NCBI RefSeq assembly: GCF_003711805.1
Contig: NZ_QXCP01000006.1
Span: forward strand, 248,001-312,000
DNA length: 64,000 bases
From: Brachybacterium sp. EE-P12
GTDB lineage: Bacteria > Actinomycetota > Actinomycetes > Actinomycetales > Dermabacteraceae
Reading direction: 5' to 3'
The notes under the pieces were generated by a model. The model saw only the letters and a list, made by a program, of their open reading frames with translations. It did no database searches and was not told where the DNA came from. Both the position numbers and the translations under genes were made by a program. Positions within the stretch are counted from its first letter, which is position 1; every line of letters starts with the position of its first letter. Positions 10,267 through 18,825 of this stretch are shown piece by piece.

Positions 10267-10956
10267 GTGGCCGACGCTCCGCTGTCCCTGGCGGTCTCGA
10301 CCGTCATCTTCGCGCTGCGCCCGCATCCCCGGACGCAGCTGCCGGTGCTCTGGGTGCCCCTCGTGCGCCGCATACGCCAGCCCCACCAGGGGCGCTGGGC
10401 GCTGCCCGGCGGACCCCTCGGCGCGCAGGAGGGACTCGCGGCCGCGGCCGCGCGCACGCTGCAGGAGACCACCCGGCTCAGCCCCAGCTACCTCGAGCAG
10501 CTCTACGCCTTCGGCGGGCTCGACCGTGCTCCGAGCACGGCCGAGCGCACCGTCTCGATCGTCTACTGGGCCCTGGTGCGTCCCGAGGAGGCCGATGCCG
10601 GCGCAGTCGGCGTGAACGTCCGCTGGTTCGTCGCCGACGAGCTGCCCGAGCTCGCCTTCGACCACTCCCTGATCGTCGAGTACGCCCTGTGGCGGCTGCG
10701 CAACAAGGTCGAGTACTCCCGCATCGCCGCCGCCTTCCTCGGCGAGAGCTTCACCCTCGCCGAACTGCGCGGTGTCCACGAGGCGGTGCTCCAGCGCCGT
10801 CTGGACCCCGCGAACTTCCGCCGACAGATCGAAGCCTCCGGACGGCTCGTCGCCACCGAGGAGTTCCGCACCGGAGGCCGCCACCGTCCTGCGCGCCTGT
10901 ACCGGCACGACCATTCGATCCAGCTCACCGACAACGGACCGCTCACCGAGAGCTGA
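10267..10956 (+). CDS. nrtR: NrtR-type transcriptional regulator of NAD metabolism (Nudix-wHTH)
   Basis: A 229-residue protein with an N-terminal Nudix-like domain and a C-terminal winged helix. The Nudix box is degenerate (GPLGAQEGLAAAAARTLQET: the REUxEE core reads RTLQET), as expected for regulators that sense ADP-ribose instead of hydrolysing it. The C-terminal part (SRIAAAFLGESFTLAELRGV through FRTGGRHRPARLYRH) matches the NrtR winged helix. GTG at 10267 is chosen because AGGAGG lies 4 bases upstream; an in-frame TTG at 10246 lies inside the dyad. It sits 25 bases before nadA, so it probably represses its own operon. Confidence 0.85.
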   Translation: MADAPLSLAVSTVIFALRPHPRTQLPVLWVPLVRRIRQPHQGRWALPGGPLGAQEGLAAAAARTLQETTRLSPSYLEQLYAFGGLDRAPSTAERTVSIVYWALVRPEEADAGAVGVNVRWFVADELPELAFDHSLIVEYALWRLRNKVEYSRIAAAFLGESFTLAELRGVHEAVLQRRLDPANFRRQIEASGRLVATEEFRTGGRHRPARLYRHDHSIQLTDNGPLTES

Positions 10957-10981
10957 CCTCCCCGACCCACAGGAGATACCG

Positions 10982-12295
10982 ATGACCACCGCCTCCGTCG
11001 ACCTCACGCTGCGCGATCTCAACGCCCGCGGCGCCACCGGCTCCAGCTGCTCCACCAGCCTGCTCGACGCACCGTGGGACGTGGACGCCTCCGGTCCCGG
11101 ATACGGCCCCGGCGCCTCGATGGCCGACCCGATCCCCGCCGGCTCCCCGTCCCAGGGCGAGATCCCCCAGGAATACCGCGAGGCGAGTGCCGAAGAGCTG
11201 GACCGCCGGATCCTCGCCGCGAAGGCCGAGCTGGGCGACCGTGTGGTGGTGCTCGGGCACTTCTACCAGCGCGACGAAGTGGTGCGATACGCCGACTACG
11301 TGGGCGACTCCTTCCAGCTCGCCACCGCCGCGAAGGCCCGCACCGAGGCGGAGGCCATCATCTTCTGCGGCGTGCACTTCATGGCCGAGACCGCCGATCT
11401 CCTCTCCGGCCGCGAGCAGTCCGTGATCCTGCCCAACCTCGCCGCCGGCTGCTCGATGGCGGACATGGCCGACATCGACCAGGTCGAGGAGGCATGGGAG
11501 CAGCTGATGGAGGTCTATGGCGGCGAGAGCGAGGACGCCGACGGGCTGCTGCCGATCGTCCCCGTCACGTACATGAACTCCTCGGCCGCGCTCAAGGGCT
11601 TCGTGGGTCGCCACGGAGGGATCGTGTGCACCTCCTCCAACGCGACCACGGTGCTCGAATGGGCCTTCGCCAGGGGCCGACGAGTGCTGTTCTTCCCCGA
11701 CCAGCACCTGGGTCGCAACACCGCCAAGCAGATGGGCATCCCGCTGGATCGGATGCCGATGTGGAACCCGCGCCGACCGCTCGGCGGCAACGACGCCCAG
11801 GAGCTGCACGACGCGAAGGTGGTGCTCTGGCACGGATTCTGCTCCGTGCACAAGCGATTCACCACCGCCCAGATCGACAAGGCCCGCGCCGAGCACCCCG
11901 GCGTGCGCGTCATCGTCCACCCCGAATGCCCGATGCCCGTTGTCGACGCGGCCGACGAGTCCGGCTCCACCGACTACATCCGCCGTGTGATCGAGGACGC
12001 GGCCGAGCCCACGACCTTCGCGATCGGCACCGAGATCAACCTGGTCCAGCGCCTCGCCGCCGAGAATCCGCAGCACACCGTCTTCTGCCTCGATCCGGTG
12101 GTGTGCCCCTGCTCGACCATGTACCGCATCCACCCCGGCTATCTCGCCTGGGTGCTCGAGTCGCTGCTGGCCGGGGAGGTCGTCAACCGCATCACCGTCG
12201 GCCCGGACGTCGCCGAGCCGGCCCGACTCGCGCTGGAGCGGATGCTCGCCGCGAAGCCGGGCACGGTCCCCGCCGGCGCGGGGCGCCGAGCATGA
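10982..12295 (+). CDS. nadA: Quinolinate synthase NadA
   Basis: A 437-residue enzyme that condenses iminoaspartate with dihydroxyacetone phosphate to quinolinate using a [4Fe-4S] cluster. Family motifs appear in order: GHFYQRDEVVRYADYVGDS, FCGVHFMAETADLL, PNLAAGCSMADM, TYMNSSAALKGFVGRHGG, CTSSNATTVLEW, HPECPMPVVDAADESGST and LDPVVCPCSTMYRIHP. It is of the long NadA type with about 75 extra N-terminal residues. AGGAGA lies before the ATG. First enzyme gene of the nadABC set; its stop overlaps the nadB ATG. Confidence 0.96.
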   Translation: MTTASVDLTLRDLNARGATGSSCSTSLLDAPWDVDASGPGYGPGASMADPIPAGSPSQGEIPQEYREASAEELDRRILAAKAELGDRVVVLGHFYQRDEVVRYADYVGDSFQLATAAKARTEAEAIIFCGVHFMAETADLLSGREQSVILPNLAAGCSMADMADIDQVEEAWEQLMEVYGGESEDADGLLPIVPVTYMNSSAALKGFVGRHGGIVCTSSNATTVLEWAFARGRRVLFFPDQHLGRNTAKQMGIPLDRMPMWNPRRPLGGNDAQELHDAKVVLWHGFCSVHKRFTTAQIDKARAEHPGVRVIVHPECPMPVVDAADESGSTDYIRRVIEDAAEPTTFAIGTEINLVQRLAAENPQHTVFCLDPVVCPCSTMYRIHPGYLAWVLESLLAGEVVNRITVGPDVAEPARLALERMLAAKPGTVPAGAGRRA

Positions 12296-13848
12296 CCGCA
12301 ACGGGCGGTGCCCCGACGCGGACGCAGGTGCTGGTGATCGGGTCCGGGATCGCCGGGCTGACCGCGGCGCTGCGCGCCTCGCGCACCGCCGACGTGCTGC
12401 TGGTGACCAAGGGGGCGCTGACCGACGGCGCCACCTCCTGCGCGCAGGGAGGGATCGCCGGTGCCGTGGGCCCCGGCGACTCGCCCGACGAGCACGCCCG
12501 GGACACCCTCGAGGCGGGAGCCGGGCTCTGCGAGGTGGAGGCGGTGCAGGTGCTCTGCGAGGAGGGCCCCGCAGCGATCCGGGAGCTCCTCGCGCATGGC
12601 GTCGCCTTCGACCGTGTGCGGCCTGCCGCCGGACCCGGCCGGTCGCCCTACGCTCTGGGGCTGGAGGGCGCGCACGGTCGGGCGCGCATCCTCCACGCCG
12701 GCGGCGACGCGACCGGCCGGGAGATCCAGCGGGCCCTGGTGCGGGCGGCGAGGCGTGCCGACCGCCTCGTGGTGCGCGAGCACACGGCGCTGGTGGACCT
12801 GCTGGTCGGGTCCGGTCGTGTCGTCGGCGCCGAGCTGCTCGCGGCCGACGGGCGGCGGACCTCGGTCCGCGCGGCCGCCACCGTGCTCGCCACCGGCGGT
12901 GCAGGACAGCTCTTCGCCCACACCACCAACCCCGCCGTCGCCACGGGGGACGGGATCGCCGCCGCCTGGAGGGCCGGGGCCGTGCTCGCGGACCTGGAGT
13001 TCTACCAGTTCCATCCCACCGCCCTGGCCGGTCCGGAGAGCTTTCTGATCTCCGAGGCGGTGCGCGGAGAAGGTGCCGTGCTGCGCGACGAGAAGGGCCG
13101 GCGCTTCCTGCCTGCCGTCGATCCGCGCGCCGAGCTCGCCCCGCGGGACGTGGTCGCCCGTGCCATCGCGGACGTGATGCGCACCCAGGCGGGCAGGCCC
13201 GTGCAGCTGGACGCCACCGGGATCGGTCGGGCACGGCTGCGGGAGCGGTTCCCGACCATCGACGCGGCGCTGCGCAGGCACGGGATCGACTGGTCCCGCA
13301 CGTCGGTGCCCGTCACCCCCGCCGCCCACTACTGGATGGGAGGGATCCTCACCGACCTCGACGGCGGGACCTCCCTGCCCGGACTGCTCGCGGCCGGCGA
13401 ATGCGCCCGCACCGGTGTCCACGGCGCGAACCGGCTGGCCTCCAACTCGCTGCTCGAGGGTGCCGTGTTCGGGACGCGTGCGGGGCAGGCCGCAGCCTCC
13501 CTCGCCGCCCGGCACGCCGACGGCAGCGCCGCCACGCCGCACCGCCACCCCATCGCCGCCCAGCCCGCCGGCACGGCGTTCTCCCGCGCCGCTGTGCAGC
13601 AGCTGATGTGGAGCAGCGCCGGGCTCCTGCGCACCGGTGCCGCGCTGGAGGAGGCCGCTCGGGCCCTCGCCGACCGGCACGCTCCGGAGCCCGCGAGCAT
13701 CGCCACGATCGCCGCGCTCGAGGACCGCAACCTCCTCGACCTCGCCCGTCTGCTCGTCGACCGCGCCCTGGCACGCCGCGACTCCGTCGGCGCCCACCAC
13801 CGACTCGACACCCCACACGCCCCGACCCAGGAGGACCACGCATGCTGA
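12292..13848 (+). CDS. nadB: L-aspartate oxidase NadB
   Basis: A 518-residue flavoprotein oxidising L-aspartate to iminoaspartate, the substrate of NadA. The FAD Rossmann motif is GSGIAGLTAALRA near residue 17, followed by TSCAQGGIAGAVGPGDSP, HTTNPAVATGDGIAAAWRAGA and FYQFHPTAL. The active-site region SEAVRGEGAVLRDEKGRRF and the C-terminal GECARTGVHGANRLASNSLLEG block are present. ATG overlaps the nadA stop (ATGA) and the 3' end overlaps nadC by 7 bases, so the operon is tightly coupled. Confidence 0.96.
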   Translation: MTATGGAPTRTQVLVIGSGIAGLTAALRASRTADVLLVTKGALTDGATSCAQGGIAGAVGPGDSPDEHARDTLEAGAGLCEVEAVQVLCEEGPAAIRELLAHGVAFDRVRPAAGPGRSPYALGLEGAHGRARILHAGGDATGREIQRALVRAARRADRLVVREHTALVDLLVGSGRVVGAELLAADGRRTSVRAAATVLATGGAGQLFAHTTNPAVATGDGIAAAWRAGAVLADLEFYQFHPTALAGPESFLISEAVRGEGAVLRDEKGRRFLPAVDPRAELAPRDVVARAIADVMRTQAGRPVQLDATGIGRARLRERFPTIDAALRRHGIDWSRTSVPVTPAAHYWMGGILTDLDGGTSLPGLLAAGECARTGVHGANRLASNSLLEGAVFGTRAGQAAASLAARHADGSAATPHRHPIAAQPAGTAFSRAAVQQLMWSSAGLLRTGAALEEAARALADRHAPEPASIATIAALEDRNLLDLARLLVDRALARRDSVGAHHRLDTPHAPTQEDHAC

Positions 13849-14714
13849 CCACCGCCCCCACGCTCCCCACCGCCCGGATCGAGGCCGTGGTCTCCGCCGC
13901 CCTCGCCGAGGACGCCCCGTGGGGCGACCTCACCGCCGAGGTGTTCCTCCCCGCCGAGGCCACGGCGGGCGCCGAGCTCGCCGCGCGCGAGCCGGGAGTC
14001 CTCGCCGGCATCGACGTGTTCGCCGCCGCCTTCCGGCTCACCGATCCCGCGGTGCGGATCCATCCCCTGGCGGCGGACGGCGACCGCTTCGCCGCCGGCG
14101 ACGTGCTGGCGACCGTCACCGGACCCGCGCGTGCCGTGGTCCAGGCCGAGCGAGTGGCCCTGAACCTCCTCCAGCGGATGTGCGGCATCGCGACCCTCAC
14201 CCGGCGCTTCGTCGACGCGGTGGAGGGGACGGGAGCCTCCGTCACCGACACCCGCAAGACGACCCCGGGCCTGAGGGCGCTGGAGCGCCATGCCGTGCGC
14301 TGCGGCGGCGGGGTCAACCACCGCTTCTCCCTCTCCGACGCGGTGATGGCGAAGGACAACCATCTGGCCGTGCTCGAGCAGCAGGGTCTGGACCTGACCG
14401 AGGCGATCCGCTGCGCCCGCGCCCGTCTCGGACACACCACCGCGCTCGAGGTGGAGGTGGACCGTCTGGAGCAGATCGAGCCAGTGCTCGCCGGAGGCGT
14501 CGACGTGATCATGCTCGACAACTTCTCCCTGCCGGACCTGGCCCGCGGCGTGGAGCTGGTCGCCGGCCGCGCAGTCGTCGAGGCGAGCGGGACCGTCACC
14601 CTCGAGACCGTCGCCGACATCGCCCGCACCGGAGTCGACGTGATCTCCTCCGGTGCCCTCACCCACAGCGCACCGCACCTCGATCTCGGCCTCGACATGA
14701 CCGTCACCGCCTGA
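13842..14714 (+). CDS. nadC: Nicotinate-nucleotide diphosphorylase (carboxylating) NadC
   Basis: A 290-residue enzyme that converts quinolinate and PRPP to nicotinate mononucleotide. Conserved blocks: LAEDAPWGDLTAE at the N-terminus, NLLQRMCGIATLTRRFVDAV, TDTRKTTPGLRALERHAVRC, CGGGVNHRFSLSDAVMAKDNHL and the phosphate-binding EASGTVTLETV. The ATG lies inside the nadB 3' end with AGGAGG about 7 bases upstream. It completes de novo NAD synthesis from aspartate in this operon. Confidence 0.96.
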   Translation: MLTTAPTLPTARIEAVVSAALAEDAPWGDLTAEVFLPAEATAGAELAAREPGVLAGIDVFAAAFRLTDPAVRIHPLAADGDRFAAGDVLATVTGPARAVVQAERVALNLLQRMCGIATLTRRFVDAVEGTGASVTDTRKTTPGLRALERHAVRCGGGVNHRFSLSDAVMAKDNHLAVLEQQGLDLTEAIRCARARLGHTTALEVEVDRLEQIEPVLAGGVDVIMLDNFSLPDLARGVELVAGRAVVEASGTVTLETVADIARTGVDVISSGALTHSAPHLDLGLDMTVTA

Positions 14715-14723
14715 GGCCGCAGG

Positions 14724-15857
14724 ATGATCTACCTGGACAGCGCCGCCACCGCCCCGGTGCGCCGCGAGGCGCTCGAGGCCGCCTGGCCCTATCTCACCGG
14801 CACCTTCGGCAACCCGTCCAGCCACCATCCGCTGGGCGAGGCCGCCGCCGCCGGGCTCGAGGACGCCCGGGCGCGCGCCGCCGCCGTGCTCGGGGTGCGC
14901 CGCAGCGACATCGTCTTCACCGCCGGCGGCACCGAAGCGGCGAACCTCGCCCTCAAGGGGCTCGCCCTCGCCTCCCCTCGCGGGAGGCACCTGGTCACCG
15001 CCCCCACCGAGCACGAGGCGGTGCTGGAGAGCATCGACCACCTCCGCCGCGTCCACGGCTTCGAGGTGGACCACGTCGCGGTGGCTCCTGACGGTGCCGT
15101 GAGCCCCGAGGCGCTGCGGGCCGTGCTCCGCGAGGACACGACCCTGGTCTCGCTCGCCCTGGGCAACAACGAGATCGGCACGGTCCAGGACATCCGTGCG
15201 CTCGCCGAGGTCGCCCATGACGCCGGCGCGCTCCTGCACACCGACGCCGTCCAGGCCGCCGGCCTCGTCGATCTGCGGGGCCTCGACGTGGATGCGTTGA
15301 CGCTGTCCGGGCACAAGCTCGGCGCCCCCAAGGGATCCGGGCTGGCGATGATCCGGGGCAGGCATCCGGTCGAGCCGCTCGTGCACGGCGGCGGTCAGGA
15401 GGGCGGTCGGCGCTCCGGCACCGAGAACGTCGCCTTCGCCGCCGCGCTCGCCGTCGCGCTCGAGCTCGCCGAGTCCGAGCGCCTCGAGACGGTCGCACGG
15501 CTCGAGCCGCTGCGGGACCTCCTCATCCGCCGCACGCTCGCAGCCCGTGCCGGCGTGCTGCTGACAGGACCGGACATCGACCGGCCCGGGGCGCGGCTGC
15601 CCGGACATGCCTCCTTCTGCGTCCCCGGTCGCAGCGGCGAGTCGATCGTGCTGGACCTCGCCGAGCGGGGTGTGATCTCCTCCAGCGGCTCGGCCTGCGC
15701 CGCCGGGAGCGACGAGCCCTCCCACGTGCTCGTGGCGCTGGGCATCCCACGGGAGATCGCCCAGACCGCGGTGCGCTTCACCCTGGGCCGGGGGCTCATC
15801 CCCGCCGAGGTCGAGCAGGCCGCGACGGTGATCTGCGAGGTCCTCGCCCAGGGGTGA
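14724..15857 (+). CDS. Cysteine desulfurase, NifS/IscS type
   Basis: A 377-residue PLP enzyme that removes sulfur from cysteine for Fe-S assembly. It starts MIYLDSAATAPVRREAL, has the PLP-lysine segment SGHKLGAPKG and the catalytic loop cysteine in SSSGSACAAG. It lies 9 bases after nadC in the same orientation. In other bacteria a cysteine desulfurase next to nadA matures the NadA [4Fe-4S] cluster, and that is the likely role here (inference from context). There is little spacing between any Shine-Dalgarno-like bases and the ATG, so translation probably depends on coupling. Confidence 0.93.
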   Translation: MIYLDSAATAPVRREALEAAWPYLTGTFGNPSSHHPLGEAAAAGLEDARARAAAVLGVRRSDIVFTAGGTEAANLALKGLALASPRGRHLVTAPTEHEAVLESIDHLRRVHGFEVDHVAVAPDGAVSPEALRAVLREDTTLVSLALGNNEIGTVQDIRALAEVAHDAGALLHTDAVQAAGLVDLRGLDVDALTLSGHKLGAPKGSGLAMIRGRHPVEPLVHGGGQEGGRRSGTENVAFAAALAVALELAESERLETVARLEPLRDLLIRRTLAARAGVLLTGPDIDRPGARLPGHASFCVPGRSGESIVLDLAERGVISSSGSACAAGSDEPSHVLVALGIPREIAQTAVRFTLGRGLIPAEVEQAATVICEVLAQG

Positions 15858-15895
15858 GGACGGGCGGCGCCGGAGCCGTGCCCTAGTCTCGGGGC

Positions 15896-17152
15896 ATGGC
15901 GGCTCGTGAGAAGACCAGGCGAATCCTTCCCCGGCGGATCCTTCGACGACCGGCGCCGCGCAGCAGGCGCCTCGAGCAGCACATCGCCGTGTTCGGCGAG
16001 AGCGGCAGCGGCAAGACCGTGCTGCTGTCCTCGTTCTACGGCGCCGCGCAGGACGCCGCCGGACGCGAGGACTCCGGGACGACGCAGCTCTACGACCTCG
16101 TCGCCGACGACGCCACCCAGGGCGACCGGCTGCTGAAGAACTACTTCCGCATGGAGAGCTCCGCCGAGGTGCCCGCCGGGAACCGCTTCCGCGCCGAGCC
16201 CTACCGCTTCACCCTCTCCCTGCGCGCCACCCCGAGCGCCGCCGAGCGCAAGGCGATGCCCGTCGAGGCGGTGCAGCTCGTGTGGCACGACTATCCCGGG
16301 GAATGGTTCGAGCGCTCGGTCAGCGGGCCCGAGGAGGAGCGTCGCCGCATCGAGGCGTTCCGCAGCCTGCTCGTTTCCGATGTGGCGCTGCTGATGGTGG
16401 ACGGCCAGAAGCTGAAGGACGCCGCCGGCGAGGAGGAGCGCTACCTCAAGGCGCTCTTCCACACCCTGCGCACAGGTCTGGTGCGGCTGCGGGAGGACAT
16501 CCTCGAGGACGGCAGGGAACTGGTGCGCTTCCCGCGGATCTGGGTGCTCGCGCTGTCCAAGGCCGACCTGCTGCCGGAGCTGGACGTGGATCGCTTCAAG
16601 GCGCTCGTGCTCGAGAAGGCCGCGGACGAGCTGGCGCAGCTGCGCGAGGCGATCGAGTCGATGGTGCAGGGGGACGATGCGCTCGCCGTGGGGGAGGACG
16701 CGCTGCTGCTGTCCTCGGCCCGCTTCACGCCCGGCCGCATCGCCGTCCGCGAGCGGATCGGGGTGGACGTGATCCTGCCGCTCGCCGCGATGCTGCCCTT
16801 CGAACGGCACGTCACCTGGGCGCGGCGGCAGGAGATCCCTGCGAAGGTGGCCCGCGACCTCGCTGAGAACGCAGGCACGATCGGCACCGGGGCGCTGGCG
16901 CTGGCGATGTTCGGGGCGCGGCACCGGCTCCCGGGGCGGCTCGGAGCGCTCTCCGCCGCCCTCGCGACGGTGGTGCCGCTGCTGAGCAAGGACATGGTCC
17001 AGGACGCCGCCTCGCTTGCGGGGGAGAAGCTCAAGGCCGTCCACGCCCGCGCGCTCGAGAAGAAGCAGCATCTCTCCGCCGTGCTCACCGGCTTCAAGAT
17101 CGAGCTCGAGCGCGCCGAGCGCGAGGGCGTGCTGCGCCGGAGCCGACGGTGA
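15896..17152 (+). CDS. GTPase-like P-loop protein related to YcjX / double-GTPase families
   Basis: A 418-residue protein whose family I place only broadly. After a strongly basic N-terminus it has G1 GESGSGKT (about 36-43), a G3-like HDYPGEWFERS near 130 and a G4-like SKAD in ALSKADLLPEL near 221. DYPGEW is a trait of YcjX (DUF463) GTPases and of double-GTPase domain proteins found in some conflict-type gene clusters. The C-terminal half contains a Gly/Ala-rich hydrophobic stretch (TIGTGALALAMFG) and ends in a basic helix. TAGTCT lies 6 bases before the ATG, suggesting a leaderless transcript separate from the nad operon. Its stop overlaps the next GTG. The function is unknown. Confidence 0.72.
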   Translation: MAAREKTRRILPRRILRRPAPRSRRLEQHIAVFGESGSGKTVLLSSFYGAAQDAAGREDSGTTQLYDLVADDATQGDRLLKNYFRMESSAEVPAGNRFRAEPYRFTLSLRATPSAAERKAMPVEAVQLVWHDYPGEWFERSVSGPEEERRRIEAFRSLLVSDVALLMVDGQKLKDAAGEEERYLKALFHTLRTGLVRLREDILEDGRELVRFPRIWVLALSKADLLPELDVDRFKALVLEKAADELAQLREAIESMVQGDDALAVGEDALLLSSARFTPGRIAVRERIGVDVILPLAAMLPFERHVTWARRQEIPAKVARDLAENAGTIGTGALALAMFGARHRLPGRLGALSAALATVVPLLSKDMVQDAASLAGEKLKAVHARALEKKQHLSAVLTGFKIELERAEREGVLRRSRR

Positions 17153-17490
17153 TCCTGCTCTGGGCCACGCGCGGCCGCCGCTGGGGGTTCCGCTTCCTGT
17201 ACGTGGACGACGCGGTCGCCGGCGCGGACCCGCTGCCGTTGTACGAACGTGCCTTCGCCGGGCACGAGGACGAGACCGAGGGATGCTGGCGGGCCGACGA
17301 GCTCCTCGCGGTGCGGCTCCTCGACCCCGAGGGCCGACGCGACGAGGCGGGGCGCGTGATCCCCCACGAGATCGTGCTCGAGGCAGCACAGGCGGAGCAC
17401 GTCTCCACGTCCGCCGACGCGATCGAGGACGTCTGGCCGCTGCTCGCCGAGCGCTACGCCGGGCTCTGGGACGGCCCTGCACCACGCTGA
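17149..17490 (+). CDS. Small uncharacterised protein coupled to GTPase-like gene
   Basis: A 113-residue acidic soluble protein beginning VILLWATRGRRWGFRFLY. Its GTG start overlaps the upstream stop (GTGA), so it is translated together with the GTPase-like gene and may be its partner. No domain was recognised, no signal peptide or membrane helix is visible, and Glu/Asp dominate the middle. The conserved-looking RGRRWGFRFL start could contact the nucleotide of the partner, but that is speculation. Confidence 0.65.
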   Translation: MILLWATRGRRWGFRFLYVDDAVAGADPLPLYERAFAGHEDETEGCWRADELLAVRLLDPEGRRDEAGRVIPHEIVLEAAQAEHVSTSADAIEDVWPLLAERYAGLWDGPAPR

Positions 17491-17530
17491 CCCAGCTGAC
17501 CGCGCACGCCGAGCGGGCCCGATGCGTCGG

Positions 17531-17557
17531 GCAGGTCGTGACCTGCTCGTGACCTGC
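17531..17557 (+). other. Short hairpin plus repeat after GTPase gene pair
   Basis: GCAGGT (17531-17536) pairs with ACCTGC (17541-17546) around CGTG. The element TCGTGACCTGC is then repeated directly at 17547-17557. It lies about 40 bases after the small gene's stop, so it may end that transcript. No U-tract follows. Confidence 0.35.
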
Positions 17558-17657
17558 GCAGCCGCCGCAGGGATGTGATTCCCGGCCCATTGCAGATGTC
17601 CAGTCCCTCGCCTGTCACACCCCTGCTGCAGGATTCGACTGCAGGCCCCGCGCGGAC

Positions 17658-17671
17658 GATCACCAGTGATC
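17658..17671. promoter_or_regulatory. Palindrome upstream of Ltp-repeat gene
   Basis: GATCAC-CA-GTGATC is a 14-bp dyad about 100 bases before the Ltp-repeat protein start. In this 282-base gap (17491-17772) I see no other gene; an in-frame reading upstream of the chosen GTG has no ribosome binding site. It could be an operator or part of a leader structure; nothing identifies the protein that would bind. Confidence 0.3.
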
Positions 17672-17772
17672 CAGGAGCACCCGCACCCCGCAGCAGGCCT
17701 CTCTCCCCGCAGTTCCCCGAGCGCAGCCCGTGCTCCGGGGCTTTCGCACCATGTCCAGAGAGGACTTCCGCT

Positions 17773-18615
17773 GTGAACAGCACCCTCCCCCCGTCCCCCG
17801 AGCCGGGCACCCCGGATCCCTCCTTCGCGCCCCAGTTCGGAGCGCCCGAGAACGCCGCGGTCCCGGCCCCGCCGGCCAAGAAGCGTCGCAAGTGGTTCAT
17901 CGCCGCCGGCTGCGGATGCCTCGCGATCCTCGCGCTCGCCATCGCGGGATGCATCGCGATCGTCGCCACCAGCTCCGACGACGGTGAGGAGCCCACCTCC
18001 ACGACCGAGGCCGCCCCTGCGGTGACCGAGGAGGATACGGCGGAGGAGGACGCCGTGCAGGAGGACGTCGCTGCCGAGGAGGAGGGCTCCGAGGACGCCG
18101 CCGAGGATCCCGCTTCGGAGGAGCCCGCTGACGAGGCTGCCCCTGCCGAGGACGACGTCCCCTCCGAGTACACCTCCGCGCTGAACAGCGCCGAGACCTA
18201 CTCCGAGATCATGCACATGTCGAAGCAGGGCCTCTTCGACCAGCTCACCTCCGAGTACGCCGACCAGTTCTCCGAGGAGGCGGCCCAGTACGCCGTCGAC
18301 AACATCGAGGCGGACTGGAACGACAATGCGCTGAAGTCCGCCGAGAGCTACTCGGACACCTTGCACCTGTCCAAGCAGGGCATCTACGACCAGCTCACCT
18401 CCGAGTACGGCGATCAGTTTACCGAGGAACAGGCCCAGTACGCGATCGACACCATCGAGGCGGACTGGAACCAGAACGCCCTGGAGTCCGCGCGCAGCTA
18501 CCGCGACACCATGGACATGTCGCCCGAGGCGATCCGCGACCAGCTCAGCTCCCCCTACGGTGACCAGTTCACCCAGGAGCAGGCCGACTACGCGGTCGAG
18601 AACCTCGACGGCTGA
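17773..18615 (+). CDS. Ltp-family surface protein with three C-terminal Ltp repeats
   Basis: A 280-residue protein. GTG at 17773 is chosen because GAGAGGA lies 9 bases upstream. Residues 1-40 are Pro-rich and polar, followed by a basic KKRRK, a hydrophobic helix (WFIAAGCGCLAILALAIAGC, whose end resembles a lipobox) and an acidic Glu/Asp/Ala linker of about 65 residues. Three tandem repeats of about 48 residues follow (A-SA-SYSDT-HLSKQGIYDQLTSEY and so on), each with two helices as in the Lipoprotein_Ltp repeat. Ltp proteins include the superinfection-exclusion lipoprotein of Streptococcus phage TP-J34, but most chromosomal homologues have no known role. The protein probably displays the repeats outside the cell. 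Confidence 0.8.
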   Translation: MNSTLPPSPEPGTPDPSFAPQFGAPENAAVPAPPAKKRRKWFIAAGCGCLAILALAIAGCIAIVATSSDDGEEPTSTTEAAPAVTEEDTAEEDAVQEDVAAEEEGSEDAAEDPASEEPADEAAPAEDDVPSEYTSALNSAETYSEIMHMSKQGLFDQLTSEYADQFSEEAAQYAVDNIEADWNDNALKSAESYSDTLHLSKQGIYDQLTSEYGDQFTEEQAQYAIDTIEADWNQNALESARSYRDTMDMSPEAIRDQLSSPYGDQFTQEQADYAVENLDG

Positions 18616-18642
18616 TCCCGCACGGGCGTGAGCCCGCGCCGC

Positions 18643-18684
18643 CGGGGACGGGGCGAGGTCCACGCGGGCCCCGCCCCGTCCCCG
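18643..18684 (+). terminator. Strong GC hairpin terminator after Ltp gene
   Basis: A 13-bp perfect stem pairs 18643-18655 with 18672-18684 (core GGGGACGGGGC / GCCCCGTCCCC) around a 16-base loop. It lies 28 bases after the stop. A smaller hairpin, CGGGC-GTGA-GCCCG, precedes it at 18623-18636. No T-run follows, as is usual in this GC range. Confidence 0.6.
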
Positions 18685-18825
18685 CGTCCGGGGCACCGGG
18701 GCGCGCATGGCCGGTCGGCGTCGACTCGGTGAAGCCCTCCCACGAAACCGGCGAAACGCCTGGTCACGCCAGCTTCTGTGGCTAGCGTCGGCAGCGGTCC
18801 CGACATCCAGCCCAGGAGAGCCCCC

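Noticed and set aside
17575..17772. An N-terminal extension of the Ltp-repeat protein by 66 codons
   Set aside because: No ribosome binding site at 17575, the extension is low-complexity, and it crosses a palindrome. The GTG at 17773 has a good Shine-Dalgarno.
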